From NCBI GenBank assembly GCA_963815495.1, contig CAWFGW010000007.1, forward strand, positions 310,001 through 374,000: a DNA stretch of 64,000 bases, read 5' to 3'. Position 1 is the stretch's first letter. Every line of letters begins with the position of its first letter. The translations under genes and the position numbers were made by a program. Source of the DNA: CAWFGW01 sp963815495 (GTDB lineage Bacteria; Bacteroidota; Bacteroidia; Cytophagales; JAAEPT01). Positions 37,706 through 47,074 of the stretch are shown here, one piece after another. The notes under the pieces are model-generated. The model was given only the letters and a program-made list of their open reading frames with translations. It was not told the DNA's origin and made no database searches.

Positions 37706-38089
37706 CTATTCAGTCAATACATTGGCCAAAATCTTTAGTTTGATTAAATCAGGATAATTGGATTCTAACGAAACAACTTTTCGCTGAATCCCTTCTTTAC
37801 CAGTCGAATTATAAACGATTTTTATTTGTCCCTTTTGGTGAGGTAACACGGGTTGGTCAGACCATTCAGGAGCCGTACATCCACATTGTACATGAACTTG
37901 AGAAATAATAAATGGAACATTACTTTCGTTAGAAAATTCAAATATGAACTCACGCTTTTCCCCTTCCTTCAAATCTCCAAAATCATGTTGATATGTTTTA
38001 AATACCGGGTTGGGTAAAGTTTCTTGTGCATATACTTTTCCTAAAAAGCACACTGACAACAAACAGAGAATAGAAATAAATAATTGCAT
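37706..38089 (-). CDS. DUF1573 secreted protein
   Basis: The 127-residue protein has a signal peptide (ISILCLLSVCFLGKVYAQ), then the DUF1573 pattern HDFGDLKEGEKREFIFEFSNESNVPFII, the VQCGCTAPEWS motif, and KGQIKIVYNSTGKEG. It is an ASH/MSP-like beta-sandwich common in Bacteroidota with no set function. Its stop is one base from the convergent SRAP stop. Confidence 0.88.
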   Translation of the reverse strand: MQLFISILCLLSVCFLGKVYAQETLPNPVFKTYQHDFGDLKEGEKREFIFEFSNESNVPFIISQVHVQCGCTAPEWSDQPVLPHQKGQIKIVYNSTGKEGIQRKVVSLESNYPDLIKLKILANVLTE

Positions 38090-38120
38090 ATATCTAATTT
38101 AAGTATCTTTATTTAATATT

Positions 38121-38582
38121 ATGAATAACATGCAAGATATAATACACGCCACTTTTGGTGGTAAAGTCCGAGTAAGAGCCTGTGGAATTCTTATCAAAGA
38201 AGATGCCGTATTATTACTAAAACATAAAGGGATTGGTAAAAAGGGTTATCTATGGGCTCCCCCAGGGGGTGGTGTGGAGTTTAAAGCAACTATCGAACAA
38301 ACATTAAAAAGGGAATTTAAAGAAGAGTGTGGTATTGAAATAAAGGTAAAAGACTTTTTGTTTTTAAACGAATTTATCGAAGATCCTCTTCATGCTATAG
38401 AACTATTTTATCGCGTTGAACAGGTTAGTGGAGTTATTAATATTGGAAACGATCCGGAAACGGATGGAGCTTCTTTTTTAGAGTACCAGTTTTTATCTCA
38501 GTTTGACTTAACAAGAATGAATACGATTACTATTCATTCTGTGTTAAACAATTCGGCTACACTCAACATTATCTTTACTTAA
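38121..38582 (+). CDS. NUDIX hydrolase
   Basis: The 153-residue protein has a complete NUDIX box GX5EX7REUXEEXGU (about residues 49-71: GGGVEF...LKREFKEECGI). It should hydrolyse a nucleoside diphosphate derivative using a divalent metal. The substrate is not predictable. An alternative start at the second Met (residue 4) is possible. Confidence 0.9.
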   Translation: MNNMQDIIHATFGGKVRVRACGILIKEDAVLLLKHKGIGKKGYLWAPPGGGVEFKATIEQTLKREFKEECGIEIKVKDFLFLNEFIEDPLHAIELFYRVEQVSGVINIGNDPETDGASFLEYQFLSQFDLTRMNTITIHSVLNNSATLNIIFT

Positions 38583-38590
38583 TCAAAAGC

Positions 38591-39697
38591 TTATCGATAC
38601 CTTCGCTTTTTACCTTTATAATGTCCACTGTGCTGTGATTGATGATCAACTGGATTGATTTCAATAGGTTTAAACTGAATCCGGTAACCTAAAGTTATTT
38701 CGTGAGTAGCAGCTGCATTACCAAATGTTCGTATATCTGTTGTAGTGAAATCATAAGAATAGGCAAATTCGTAATCATCATTTAATACGGCCCCTACCAA
38801 CACCGATATCGCATCCAAATGTCGGTATGAAAGACCTATAAAATAATTGTCTTCGTATACAATTTTGTTATTAAAATCTATAGAAAGAGGTGCATTAGTA
38901 GTAAACTTCATTAATACTGATGGGCTCCATGTCAATTGGTTATTAACTGAATAATTTATACCACCTGTAGCAAAGTAATGTCTTGCTAGTGTGCCGTTTT
39001 GATTTCTAACATCATTTGTAATGGGATAATTGATTTTGTTGCCAAAAATATGATCACCAGAAAGACCAAAAAATACTTTCTCATTATATAACCATATCCC
39101 TAGAGAAGCATCAGGCATAAATTGTGTGACATTACCTGTGTTGGCTCCTCGCAATGGTTCACCTAAATCATTTGCAAAATTCAGTTTATCCCAATCCAAC
39201 GAGTATTGCTGAAAACCTATAAACATTCCTGCAGACATTCTAAGCCCCCCATATTTATTTACGCCAGAACTTTTAGGTTTAATAATACCCATATTGTAAG
39301 TTCCTGACACCATATAACTCCCCCAAGTAGAAGGACCTGTTTGATCGTAAACCACCTTTCCTCCTACTCCAAACCAATTTTGAGCTTCACTAACAAAATG
39401 TCTTGCCATATGTGGTTTTCCAATTGGCGCATGGCCACTTAAATACATTGTGCGAGGGGCTACAGTAGTAGGAGAAGTTACAATACTTGTTTGATTTTCA
39501 TCAACATAATTTTGTTTAAAACCAACCCATTGCGATCGATATCCTGTTTTAATGTCAATCATATCCTCAACGCTTGACAAAGCTGGGTTCATTAAATATG
39601 GGTTCACCATATACTGAGTATATTGTGCAGCTTGTTGAGCGATTCCAGTATAAAAAACAAATTGAATGGAAATTGTAGTCAATAAAATTCTTTTCAT
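38591..39697 (-). CDS. PorP/SprF family type IX secretion membrane protein
   Basis: The 368-residue protein has a signal peptide ending in GIAQ, then the family opening QAAQYTQYMVNPYLMNPALSSVEDMIDIKTGYRSQWVGFK and barrel strands to the C-terminal EITLGYRI. A basic tail ends GHYKGKKRRYR. Members sit in the outer membrane and usually help export or anchor a specific T9SS adhesin. It is a close paralogue of the next gene to the right, in the same orientation. No SprB-like adhesin gene is directly adjacent. Confidence 0.93.
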   Translation of the reverse strand: MKRILLTTISIQFVFYTGIAQQAAQYTQYMVNPYLMNPALSSVEDMIDIKTGYRSQWVGFKQNYVDENQTSIVTSPTTVAPRTMYLSGHAPIGKPHMARHFVSEAQNWFGVGGKVVYDQTGPSTWGSYMVSGTYNMGIIKPKSSGVNKYGGLRMSAGMFIGFQQYSLDWDKLNFANDLGEPLRGANTGNVTQFMPDASLGIWLYNEKVFFGLSGDHIFGNKINYPITNDVRNQNGTLARHYFATGGINYSVNNQLTWSPSVLMKFTTNAPLSIDFNNKIVYEDNYFIGLSYRHLDAISVLVGAVLNDDYEFAYSYDFTTTDIRTFGNAAATHEITLGYRIQFKPIEINPVDHQSQHSGHYKGKKRRYR

Positions 39698-39773
39698 AAC
39701 AGTTATCTATTTTATAACTGTATATACTTAGCAATAGCCATATAGTAACCCCCAATAATTACTACTATAAAAA

Positions 39774-39808
39774 AGCATAAAAAAACCTATGCTATAAAGC
39801 ATAGGTTT
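39774..39808 (-). terminator. rho-independent terminator between the two PorP/SprF genes
   Basis: AACCTATGC (39785-39793) pairs with GCATAGGTT (39800-39808), and an A run lies to the left, which is a U tract on the minus strand. It ends transcription of the 39835-40932 gene, so the two paralogues are separate units. Confidence 0.75.
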
Positions 39809-39834
39809 TAAATATTTATGAAAAAGACACCTAA

Positions 39835-40932
39835 TTATTTGTATTTCTTTTTCTTGTAGTGTCCTTGGTGACCCCAGTTGTGGTCTTCAGCATTCATAGA
39901 CTGAGGCTTTGGTGCAATACGGTAACCTAAAGTAATTTCATGGGTTGCAGCAGCTTTACCAAATGTTCTTATATCAGTAGTAGTGAAATCGTAAGAATAA
40001 GCTATTTCGTAATTGTAAGTTATTATTGCACCAACAGCTATTGAAAGCGCATCTAAATGGCGATAGGTAAGACCTGCCCAATAACTTTTATTGTAAGTAA
40101 CCTTATTATTTACATCAATAGATAAAGGTGCTCCTGGTGTAAATTTCATCAAAACAGAAGGAGTCCAAACTAATTCTTCAGTTAATTTTTGATTAATACC
40201 TCCAGTCATAAAAACATGTCTTGCTAAAGTACCGTCTTCAATCCTGTCATCATTCACAAGATTATAACTTATTCTATTACCGAATAAATGATTTCCTGAC
40301 AAACCAAAGAATAACTTTTCATTATATAACCACAATCCTAAAGTCGCATCTGGCATAAACTTGTTAACTGTACCAGAATTAGACCCTCGTAAAGGCTCTC
40401 CTAAATCATTAGCAAAGGTTAATTGATCCCAATTAAGTGAATATTGTTGAAATCCAACAAAAAATCCGGCAGACATACGTAAGCCCCCTTTGGTATATAT
40501 ACCAGATCCCTTTGGTTTAATCAAGGCCATATTATAAGTACCAGAAACCATATAGCTACCCCATGAAGTTGGACCAGTTTTGTCGTAGACAACCTTACCT
40601 CCAGCTCCAAACCAACTCTTAGCTTCAGTTACATAATGCATAACCGCATGTGGTTTACCTATCGGTGAGTGACCTGAAACATACATTGTTCTAGGAGCGA
40701 CCACTTGTCCTGTATTAACAATAGTTGCTTGATCAGCTGCTACCTCATTTTGATTAAAGCCAACCCATTGAGCTCTATAACCAGTTTTGATATCTACCAT
40801 GTCTTCCACACTAGCCAGTGCTGGATTCATTAAGTATGGGTTAACCATATATTGAGTATACTGGGCTGATTGTTGTGCATTTACGTTCATAAAGGCAACA
40901 ACTATTAATAAACCGGTAACTATTTTTCTCAT
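39835..40932 (-). CDS. PorP/SprF family type IX secretion membrane protein
   Basis: The 365-residue paralogue of the neighbour at 38591 has the signal VAFMNVNAQ, then QSAQYTQYMVNPYLMNPALASVEDMVDIKTGYRAQWVGF, and the same TTDIRTFGKAAATHEITLGYRI end with a basic GHYKKKKYK tail. Identity to its neighbour looks high along the whole length, consistent with a local tandem duplication. It has its own terminator. Confidence 0.94.
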   Translation of the reverse strand: MRKIVTGLLIVVAFMNVNAQQSAQYTQYMVNPYLMNPALASVEDMVDIKTGYRAQWVGFNQNEVAADQATIVNTGQVVAPRTMYVSGHSPIGKPHAVMHYVTEAKSWFGAGGKVVYDKTGPTSWGSYMVSGTYNMALIKPKGSGIYTKGGLRMSAGFFVGFQQYSLNWDQLTFANDLGEPLRGSNSGTVNKFMPDATLGLWLYNEKLFFGLSGNHLFGNRISYNLVNDDRIEDGTLARHVFMTGGINQKLTEELVWTPSVLMKFTPGAPLSIDVNNKVTYNKSYWAGLTYRHLDALSIAVGAIITYNYEIAYSYDFTTTDIRTFGKAAATHEITLGYRIAPKPQSMNAEDHNWGHQGHYKKKKYK

Positions 40933-41064
40933 TCTAAATGGAATAAAATTAATATCAAACTAACTCTTAGTACACTTTAGCACTATTATGTAACCCTAAA
41001 TATAAGAAAATTTGTCATTATTTTATAATACACAGAAAACAACTTATTTTCTGTGTCAAAATTA

Positions 41065-41973
41065 TTAACCTTGATTTGTTAAAACATCAAGGAAACCAAA
41101 TTTCTCACCTTTACTCTTTGATATGTATAAAGGGATGTCTGAAAAATTAATCAACTTTTCAGTTACACTTCCTACAAAGAAAGCAGATAGGTTTGTTCTT
41201 CCTTTTGCGCCAACTACAATTAAATCAGCTTTAGATGCATTTGCAGAAGTTATGATATGTTCGTAATCATCATCAGAGTCCGCTAAAACATATACGGGAT
41301 TAATTTCAATACCTTTCAAATCGATATCAGACAGAAATTCCGCACAATCTTTTTGAGCATTTTCTTTCATTATATGCGCAAATTCTTCAAAAGATTTACC
41401 TGTTTTTGAATAACCCGTAGGCACATGATAGACATGCAATAAGTTTAATTTAGCGTTGGCTTGGTCAGCTAAATCAATAGCTTTGGTTAATGCTTGTTTC
41501 GAATGTTTTGAAAAATCTGTTGCAACAAGAATATTTTTAATATCTGTTTTAGAAGTTTCTGTAACAATTAAGATGTCACAATAAGATGCACGTGCTAATT
41601 TATCATGAGAGACACCTTTCCTCTTCGTCTTTTTCTTGCCCACAACAATCAAATCAGCGTCCTTAGATTTGGCCACCTTCATAATTTCCTCTAATGGATT
41701 TCCTTCATGGGCAATGTATTCAATATCAGTACCAACTATATTAAAATTTTTACATTCATCTTTTAATTGTTGAATATGATCTTGTGCTACAGACTGCTTT
41801 AAGTCAGGAAATTTTTCCAATAAATCCTTTGAAAGATGTACCTCATCATGAATGTTTAAAAGAGTAACCTTTTCAGGTCTTGCAATCATATTTACGGTTT
41901 TGAGGTAGTTTAATACCGTTTCATCAAACTTTGTTAAATCTAAACCAACTATAATTTTCTTAATCGTTCCCAT
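41065..41973 (-). CDS. universal stress protein, two USP domains
   Basis: The 302-residue protein has two USP folds in tandem, starting IKKIIVGLDLTKFDE and IKNILVATDFSKHSKQAL. The second keeps the ATP-binding motif VGAKGRTNLSAFFVGSVTEKL; the first has a degenerate version (VGKKKTKRKG). It is cytoplasmic, with a probable stress or energy-state role. A second tandem USP gene lies 2 kb away at 43924. Confidence 0.9.
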   Translation of the reverse strand: MGTIKKIIVGLDLTKFDETVLNYLKTVNMIARPEKVTLLNIHDEVHLSKDLLEKFPDLKQSVAQDHIQQLKDECKNFNIVGTDIEYIAHEGNPLEEIMKVAKSKDADLIVVGKKKTKRKGVSHDKLARASYCDILIVTETSKTDIKNILVATDFSKHSKQALTKAIDLADQANAKLNLLHVYHVPTGYSKTGKSFEEFAHIMKENAQKDCAEFLSDIDLKGIEINPVYVLADSDDDYEHIITSANASKADLIVVGAKGRTNLSAFFVGSVTEKLINFSDIPLYISKSKGEKFGFLDVLTNQG

Positions 41974-42159
41974 ATCCTAATTAAATTGACCTTACAATAT
42001 TCAAAGTAAGCCTAAATTTTCAAAGTAATTCCATTGATAATAATTAACATTTGATCAATTATCTGAAAAACAGCCTATAATTTGATTGGTTCTGTTTCAA
42101 ACTATGATAATTACTCATAAATCTGTTATTTCGCAGTCAAGTAAAAAAACACATACGAA

Positions 42160-43446
42160 ATGCCTAAGAACTTTATTGAAGAACTGACATGGCGTGGCAT
42201 GATTCACGACATAATGCCTGGAACAGAGGAGCAATTTAAGAAAGAACTCACCACTGCTTATATTGGATTTGATCCAACAGCTGATTCACTTCACATCGGT
42301 AGCTTAGTGCAAATCATGATTTTAGTACATTTACAAAAATGTGGGCATAAACCTGTAGCGCTTGTGGGAGGTGCCACAGGAATGGTTGGTGACCCATCAG
42401 GAAAATCGAAAGAACGAAATTTACTCTCTGAAGAACTCCTTCAGCACAACTTAAATTGTGTGCAAAAACAATTAGAGCAATTTTTAGATTTTGAATGTGG
42501 TGAAAATGCTGCTGAAGTAGTTAATAATTATGACTGGTTTAAAGAATTTTCATTTTTAGGCTTCATCAGAGATGTAGGAAAGCACATCAGTGTTAATTAT
42601 ATGATGTCTAAAGAATCAGTTCAAAAACGGTTAGAATATGGTCTCTCGTTTACCGAATTTAGCTACCAATTGATTCAAGGTTATGATTTTTATTACCTCA
42701 ACAAACATAAAAACTGCAAGGTACAACTCGGTGGTTCCGACCAATGGGGCAACATTGTAACAGGCACTGAATTAGTTCGAAGAATGAGTGCTGGAGAGGC
42801 TTATGCAGTAACTTCTCCTCTCATTAAAAAAGCAGATGGAACTAAGTTTGGAAAAACTGAGGAAGGTAATGTGTGGCTTGACCCTGATAAAACTTCACCT
42901 TATAAATTCTACCAGTACTGGATGAATACGTCTGATGAAGATGCAAAAAATTTCATTAAAATATTTACACTATTCAGTGAAGAAGAAGTAAACAAACTGA
43001 TAAAAGAGCACGATAAGGCACCTCACGAAAGAGTACTTCAAAAAGCACTTGCAGAAGATGTAACCGTTCGTGTTCATTCCAGGGAGGATTATGAAACTGC
43101 AGTAAAAGCTTCAGACATACTATTTAGTAAAGATGCTACGGATGCTTTAAAAACAATTGATGAAAAAACGCTATTACAAGTGTTTGAAGGGGTTCCTCAA
43201 ATTGACGTTGCCAAACAAACACTGATTAATTCAGAAACATTAGTTGACTTGTTATCAGACGTGACTGGTGGTCAAATATTCACTTCCAAGGGTGAAGCCC
43301 GAAGAATGATTCAAGGTGGTGGTGTAAGTATTAATAAAGAAAAAATTAACAATCCTTCTGCAAAGCCTGAGTTTGAATTGTTGCAAGAAAAATATCTATT
43401 AGTGCAAAAGGGCAAAAAGAATTATTATTTAGTGAAAGGAATATAA
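42160..43446 (+). CDS. tyrS: tyrosyl-tRNA synthetase
   Basis: The 428-residue class I synthetase has YIGFDPTADSLHIGSLVQI (HIGH variant HIGS), the tyrosine-binding YQLIQGYDFYYL and GGSDQWGNI, the KMSKS-type loop KADGTKFGKT, and a C-terminal S4 domain (FTSKGEARRMIQGGGVSINKEKI). It is bacterial TyrRS of normal length. rlmH follows in 8 bases. Confidence 0.97.
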   Translation: MPKNFIEELTWRGMIHDIMPGTEEQFKKELTTAYIGFDPTADSLHIGSLVQIMILVHLQKCGHKPVALVGGATGMVGDPSGKSKERNLLSEELLQHNLNCVQKQLEQFLDFECGENAAEVVNNYDWFKEFSFLGFIRDVGKHISVNYMMSKESVQKRLEYGLSFTEFSYQLIQGYDFYYLNKHKNCKVQLGGSDQWGNIVTGTELVRRMSAGEAYAVTSPLIKKADGTKFGKTEEGNVWLDPDKTSPYKFYQYWMNTSDEDAKNFIKIFTLFSEEEVNKLIKEHDKAPHERVLQKALAEDVTVRVHSREDYETAVKASDILFSKDATDALKTIDEKTLLQVFEGVPQIDVAKQTLINSETLVDLLSDVTGGQIFTSKGEARRMIQGGGVSINKEKINNPSAKPEFELLQEKYLLVQKGKKNYYLVKGI

Positions 43447-43453
43447 TTAAACC

Positions 43454-43927
43454 ATGAAGATAGTCTTACTTGGTATTGGAAAAACAGACGAAAGTTATTT
43501 AACTACAGGTTGTGATATCTACCAAAACCGATTAAAGCATTATTTTAAAACAGAAATACAATTTATCCCCGATCTAAAAAAAAGTAAAGGTTTATCAACT
43601 GAAGAACGCTGTAAAAAAGAGGGTGAAGAACTATTAAATCAACTTCAACCTGCTGATACTGTAATACTATTAGATGAAAAGGGGTTAGAGTTTACTTCAA
43701 GAAAGTTTGCTCAATTCATACAAAAACAAGCTAACACAGGTACTAAAAGAACCGTTTTTGTGATTGGGGGTGCTTTTGGTTTTTCAGAAGCAGTTTATGA
43801 AAGGGCTAACTATAAGCTAGCCCTTTCAAAGATGACTTTTTCGCATCAAATGATTCGTCTATTTTTCTTAGAACAACTTTATCGTGCCTGTACCATCTTA
43901 AACAACGAACCTTATCATAACGATTAA
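43454..43927 (+). CDS. rlmH: 23S rRNA pseudouridine-1915 N3-methyltransferase
   Basis: The 157-residue SPOUT methyltransferase has ILLDEKG-like VILLDEKGLEFTSRKFA, the knot glycine loop VFVIGGAFGFSEAVYERA and the C-terminal LSKMTFSHQMIRLFFLEQLYRACTI with NNEPYH. It methylates helix 69 of 23S rRNA. It is co-oriented with tyrS, and its last 4 bases overlap the convergent USP gene. Confidence 0.96.
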   Translation: MKIVLLGIGKTDESYLTTGCDIYQNRLKHYFKTEIQFIPDLKKSKGLSTEERCKKEGEELLNQLQPADTVILLDEKGLEFTSRKFAQFIQKQANTGTKRTVFVIGGAFGFSEAVYERANYKLALSKMTFSHQMIRLFFLEQLYRACTILNNEPYHND

Positions 43928-44766
43928 TTAATTCGAAAGGTAAACACGGGTATTTCAAAGTGATTCACCACATCCTCGGCTTTGCTTCCTCCGTGGTAAA
44001 AATAGTTAAAACCAGTTCTACCATGTGTTCCTATGGCAATCATATCTGCTCCCACTCTTTTTGAATATTTTTTTAAACCAGCTTCAAATTCCTCATAGTC
44101 AAACTGCTCTATGGTACATTTTCCAACTCCATGCCTTACAACAAAATCTTTCATTAAATTTTCTGCTGCTATGGTGTTTTCAAATTTAGTTGGAATATTT
44201 ATTCTTACTAACTTTATCTCTGCACCAAATAAACTAGCAATCCAAACAAGGTCATCAAACTTTTCACCTGTTGTTTCTTTAAAATCAGAAGCAAAAACAA
44301 TGGTCTTCAACTCAAACTCTGTATCAGCATGCACACTAATGACGGGGATTTTTGAGTCGCGAACAATACGTTCCGTGTTGGAACCTACAAACACCTCGGC
44401 AACACCACTTGATCCATTTGTCCCCATAACGATTAATTCAATATCACCAGAAGCCGCTAACGAAAGAATAACATCACGAGGTAAACCCACTTCTGATTTA
44501 GATGTCATTGGTATCAATGAATCGTTTTCATTAATTATTGCTTGCATTTTCTCATCAGCATCTTTTTTTAGCTTTTCAAAAACATTCACTAATAAAGCTT
44601 CATTTACACCAGCATCAAAAACAGAAGATACATGCGAAGAGTAATCTAACACATTAAGTAACAAAAGCTCATTACCTGACTTAGAAGCTATTTTTTTTGC
44701 CACATTTAGCGCGTTAATTGAACAAGGTGAAAAATCTATAGGAACAAGTATTTTTTTCATAAGCAT
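43924..44766 (-). CDS. universal stress protein, two USP domains
   Basis: In this 280-residue protein the first USP domain starts KKILVPIDFSPCSINAL and has the ATP motif VMGTNGSSGVAEVFVGSNTER. The second has AIGTHGRTGFNYFYHGGSKAEDVV. It is of the same family as 41065-41973 but clearly diverged. It is convergent with rlmH. Confidence 0.9.
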   Translation of the reverse strand: MLMKKILVPIDFSPCSINALNVAKKIASKSGNELLLLNVLDYSSHVSSVFDAGVNEALLVNVFEKLKKDADEKMQAIINENDSLIPMTSKSEVGLPRDVILSLAASGDIELIVMGTNGSSGVAEVFVGSNTERIVRDSKIPVISVHADTEFELKTIVFASDFKETTGEKFDDLVWIASLFGAEIKLVRINIPTKFENTIAAENLMKDFVVRHGVGKCTIEQFDYEEFEAGLKKYSKRVGADMIAIGTHGRTGFNYFYHGGSKAEDVVNHFEIPVFTFRIN

Positions 44767-44935
44767 ATCAATAGTTGATTAATGTACCAAATTATAAAAC
44801 TGAAAGACTAATCCTAATGATAGTAGTCAATAATTAGAAGATTTAGTTTGAGAAAGATCAGTTCTATAGATAATCTAGGTCATACTGAAACCACCATAAA
44901 TACAAGAACTTTACAGCGTAACAAATCATACAACT

Positions 44936-45124
44936 ATGCACCCTAACTTAAACGAACTTGGAATTATTATACGATTAATAATCGCCACAATTTTTGCTGT
45001 TATTTCACTTATGACTAGCTTTTTTTCTTTGTACGTAATAGCTGTTTTACTTATTGTATTTGCACTGAGTGGCTACTGTCCTATTCAGCAGTTGATTAAT
45101 AGAAAAAGAGGTACACAAGTTTAA
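44936..45124 (+). CDS. DUF2892 (YgaP-like) membrane protein
   Basis: The 62-residue protein has two membrane segments (GIIIRLIIATIFAVISLMTSFF and LYVIAVLLIVFALSGYCPI) and the DUF2892 signature SGYCPIQQLI. Members occur alone or fused to rhodanese domains. Function unknown; it is at the inner membrane. Confidence 0.8.
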   Translation: MHPNLNELGIIIRLIIATIFAVISLMTSFFSLYVIAVLLIVFALSGYCPIQQLINRKRGTQV

Positions 45125-45139
45125 TAATCCATCTAACTT

Positions 45140-45178
45140 ACACACGTTGCCCTCAGGAGTGCAATGTGTGTAGGTATT
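45140..45178 (+). terminator. hairpin after the DUF2892 gene
   Basis: ACACACGTTGC pairs with GCAATGTGTGT (45140-45171, one G-T pair), and a short T tract follows. It is a weak rho-independent terminator. Confidence 0.45.
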
Positions 45179-45316
45179 TTTAAAAATTTCGTCTCAATGT
45201 CTTACTTCATTCCAATCAGTAAGCGCCTTACAAAAAGATTATAGATATTAGCAACTTAATCAGCTTAATAAGTAAGCTACTGCTAACTTCGTGTAATACG
45301 TAATTATCAAAAAACA

Positions 45317-45511
45317 ATGGTTGACGGACAAACTAGAGCGAATATCAAAATTGGAATGGAAGTAGATATTGTAAAAAAACAACATCAACGAAGTGGTGAA
45401 CTCACGCGAGGTATTGTAAAGGCGATACTAACCAGTGCTCCAACACACACACATGGTATTAAGGTAATGTTAGAAACCAATGAAGTAGGTAGAGTTAAAA
45501 ACATCATTTAA
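45317..45511 (+). CDS. ywbE: YwbE family protein
   Basis: The 64-residue protein aligns over its full length with the YwbE/DUF2196 family: GQTRANIKIGMEVDIVKKQHQRSGELTRGIVKAILT and HPHGIKVML-like HTHGIKVMLETNEVGRVKNI. It is a small soluble beta-rich domain of unknown role. The YkgJ-type gene starts 6 bases later. Confidence 0.9.
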   Translation: MVDGQTRANIKIGMEVDIVKKQHQRSGELTRGIVKAILTSAPTHTHGIKVMLETNEVGRVKNII

Positions 45512-45517
45512 TTCATC

Positions 45518-46387
45518 ATGCTTTTAACAAAAAAACTTAATCCCAAAGATAAGCTCCCACTCACTTGTACTCGAACTGGCACATGCTGCCATGGAAAAAA
45601 CGTTAATTTAAATCCGTGGGAACTAATTTGTTTAGCAAAAGAAAAAGGAATAAGTCCAAAAGCGTTTCGGGATCAGTATTGTGAGTTTGGGGGTATTCGA
45701 CTCCGATTTGACGGTGAAGCGGGCTGGAAGGGATTGCCTGCATGTAGTCAATATCAAAAGGGTTTGGGTTGCAGTGTACACCTAGGTCGCCCATTAGCTT
45801 GTCGCCTTTATCCGCTTGGCCGTCAAAAGCAGGCAGAAAAAACTCACTATATTTATCAAGGTAGTGAGTTTCCGTGCTTAGAAGGATGTCCAGATGTGGT
45901 CAACTTGCCAAAATTGAGCGTTGAAAAATACATCGGTGAACAGGGTGCAAAAACCTTTGAAATAGCCCAAGATGAGTACCTGGAAGTGATGCAAAACTTA
46001 GCTGACGTTGCTTTTGTCTTATTGCTTGAGACGGATTTACGCATATCAACCGAATGGAAGACCTTAGCTAGCTGGAGGGAAATGGGAAGTAAATCGCCAG
46101 AGCAATTAGCAACGCAACTTGACCCAACATGGTTAACTTTATTATTAATACCTGAACTTGAATGCAACTCTATTGATCCATATGACTTTATACATCAACA
46201 CAATGAATTATTACAAGCAAAGGCACAAGCAAGTTTTGGTGGATTACATGAACTTGGAGCGTTATACCACGCCTCAATATTAATGATGGGACTAGCCTTG
46301 CATTTAAGTCGTAGTCTAGGTGCTGAACCGGACGAGATGGCTGATCTTTGGATAAACATTGCAAAAGAACACGGTGCAGTTGAATAA
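45518..46387 (+). CDS. YkgJ-type cysteine-cluster protein
   Basis: The 289-residue protein has the cysteine pattern of the CxxCxxxCC/YkgJ family: CTRTGTCCHG, then QYCEFGG, CSQYQKGLGCSVHLGRPLACRLYPLG and, further on, CLEGCPD. These probably bind zinc or an iron-sulfur cluster. The C-terminal 130 residues are helical and not recognised. It is tightly linked to ywbE. Confidence 0.82.
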   Translation: MLLTKKLNPKDKLPLTCTRTGTCCHGKNVNLNPWELICLAKEKGISPKAFRDQYCEFGGIRLRFDGEAGWKGLPACSQYQKGLGCSVHLGRPLACRLYPLGRQKQAEKTHYIYQGSEFPCLEGCPDVVNLPKLSVEKYIGEQGAKTFEIAQDEYLEVMQNLADVAFVLLLETDLRISTEWKTLASWREMGSKSPEQLATQLDPTWLTLLLIPELECNSIDPYDFIHQHNELLQAKAQASFGGLHELGALYHASILMMGLALHLSRSLGAEPDEMADLWINIAKEHGAVE

Positions 46388-46533
46388 TATTCCTTTAAAT
46401 AGCACAAATGCTGTAATTTCAATTAGCTTTGCAGCAAGTTATCTTCGCTAATAGGTTAGTTCACCCTTTCCTAGGAGATAGTCAGAGTAGTCTTCAGGTG
46501 GTGCTGAAACTGCTCGCTTTTTTAAACTAAAGC

Positions 46534-46983
46534 TTACTCCTCCGATTTCTTTCTTTCTGTTTTTCGGTATTTAAACGAGTTAAACACATGGCGTTTACAA
46601 AAACGAGTTTGTGTAGATGAGTTACATAACTTAGCATAAACACTCTCTTTTACACCAAAATATTCATATGAATTTCCATTGGAGAAAAATACTTCTAACA
46701 CTTGTTTTGAGTAAGTAAAGTCAGCGATTTCAGCATTTGCTATAGTCGCTTTATAATCTTCTAATTGTGCTTCAATGGTTTCTGGAGCTATGCTTACTAA
46801 AAAATGATAAGCATCTATTACTATTTTACTTTTCGCCTCTGCCTCAGCATGTTTCTCAGCATCATTGCTAAACTTATCAGGGTGCCACTCCTTCATCAAC
46901 CCACGGTAGGTCGATTTTAAATCTTTCAGGGTAGTTTCTGGTGTCACACCAAATTCTTTCTTGTATAAAGCTATTCTTCTCAT
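46534..46983 (-). CDS. J-domain protein with C-terminal KTSC domain
   Basis: In the 149-residue protein, residues 1-68 are a DnaJ domain (LKSTYRGLMKEWHPDKFSND, HPD present). Residues about 93-140 match the KTSC domain (YSKQVLEVFFSNGNSYEYFGV... FCKRHVFNSFKYR). It probably recruits DnaK to a specific partner. It is a single gene. Confidence 0.82.
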   Translation of the reverse strand: MRRIALYKKEFGVTPETTLKDLKSTYRGLMKEWHPDKFSNDAEKHAEAEAKSKIVIDAYHFLVSIAPETIEAQLEDYKATIANAEIADFTYSKQVLEVFFSNGNSYEYFGVKESVYAKLCNSSTQTRFCKRHVFNSFKYRKTERKKSEE

Positions 46984-47074
46984 TTTTATTAAATTGGCTG
47001 CAAAAGTGAGCAGAAGTTATTGGATATCATAGAATTTTCAGCAATAGTCTTTTAATATTCTCTATTATTGAAAA

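Noticed and set aside
44111..44644. 177-residue plus-strand open frame antisense to a universal stress protein gene
   Set aside because: The minus-strand protein has clear USP motifs. The antisense frame has low-complexity S/F/T composition and no motif.
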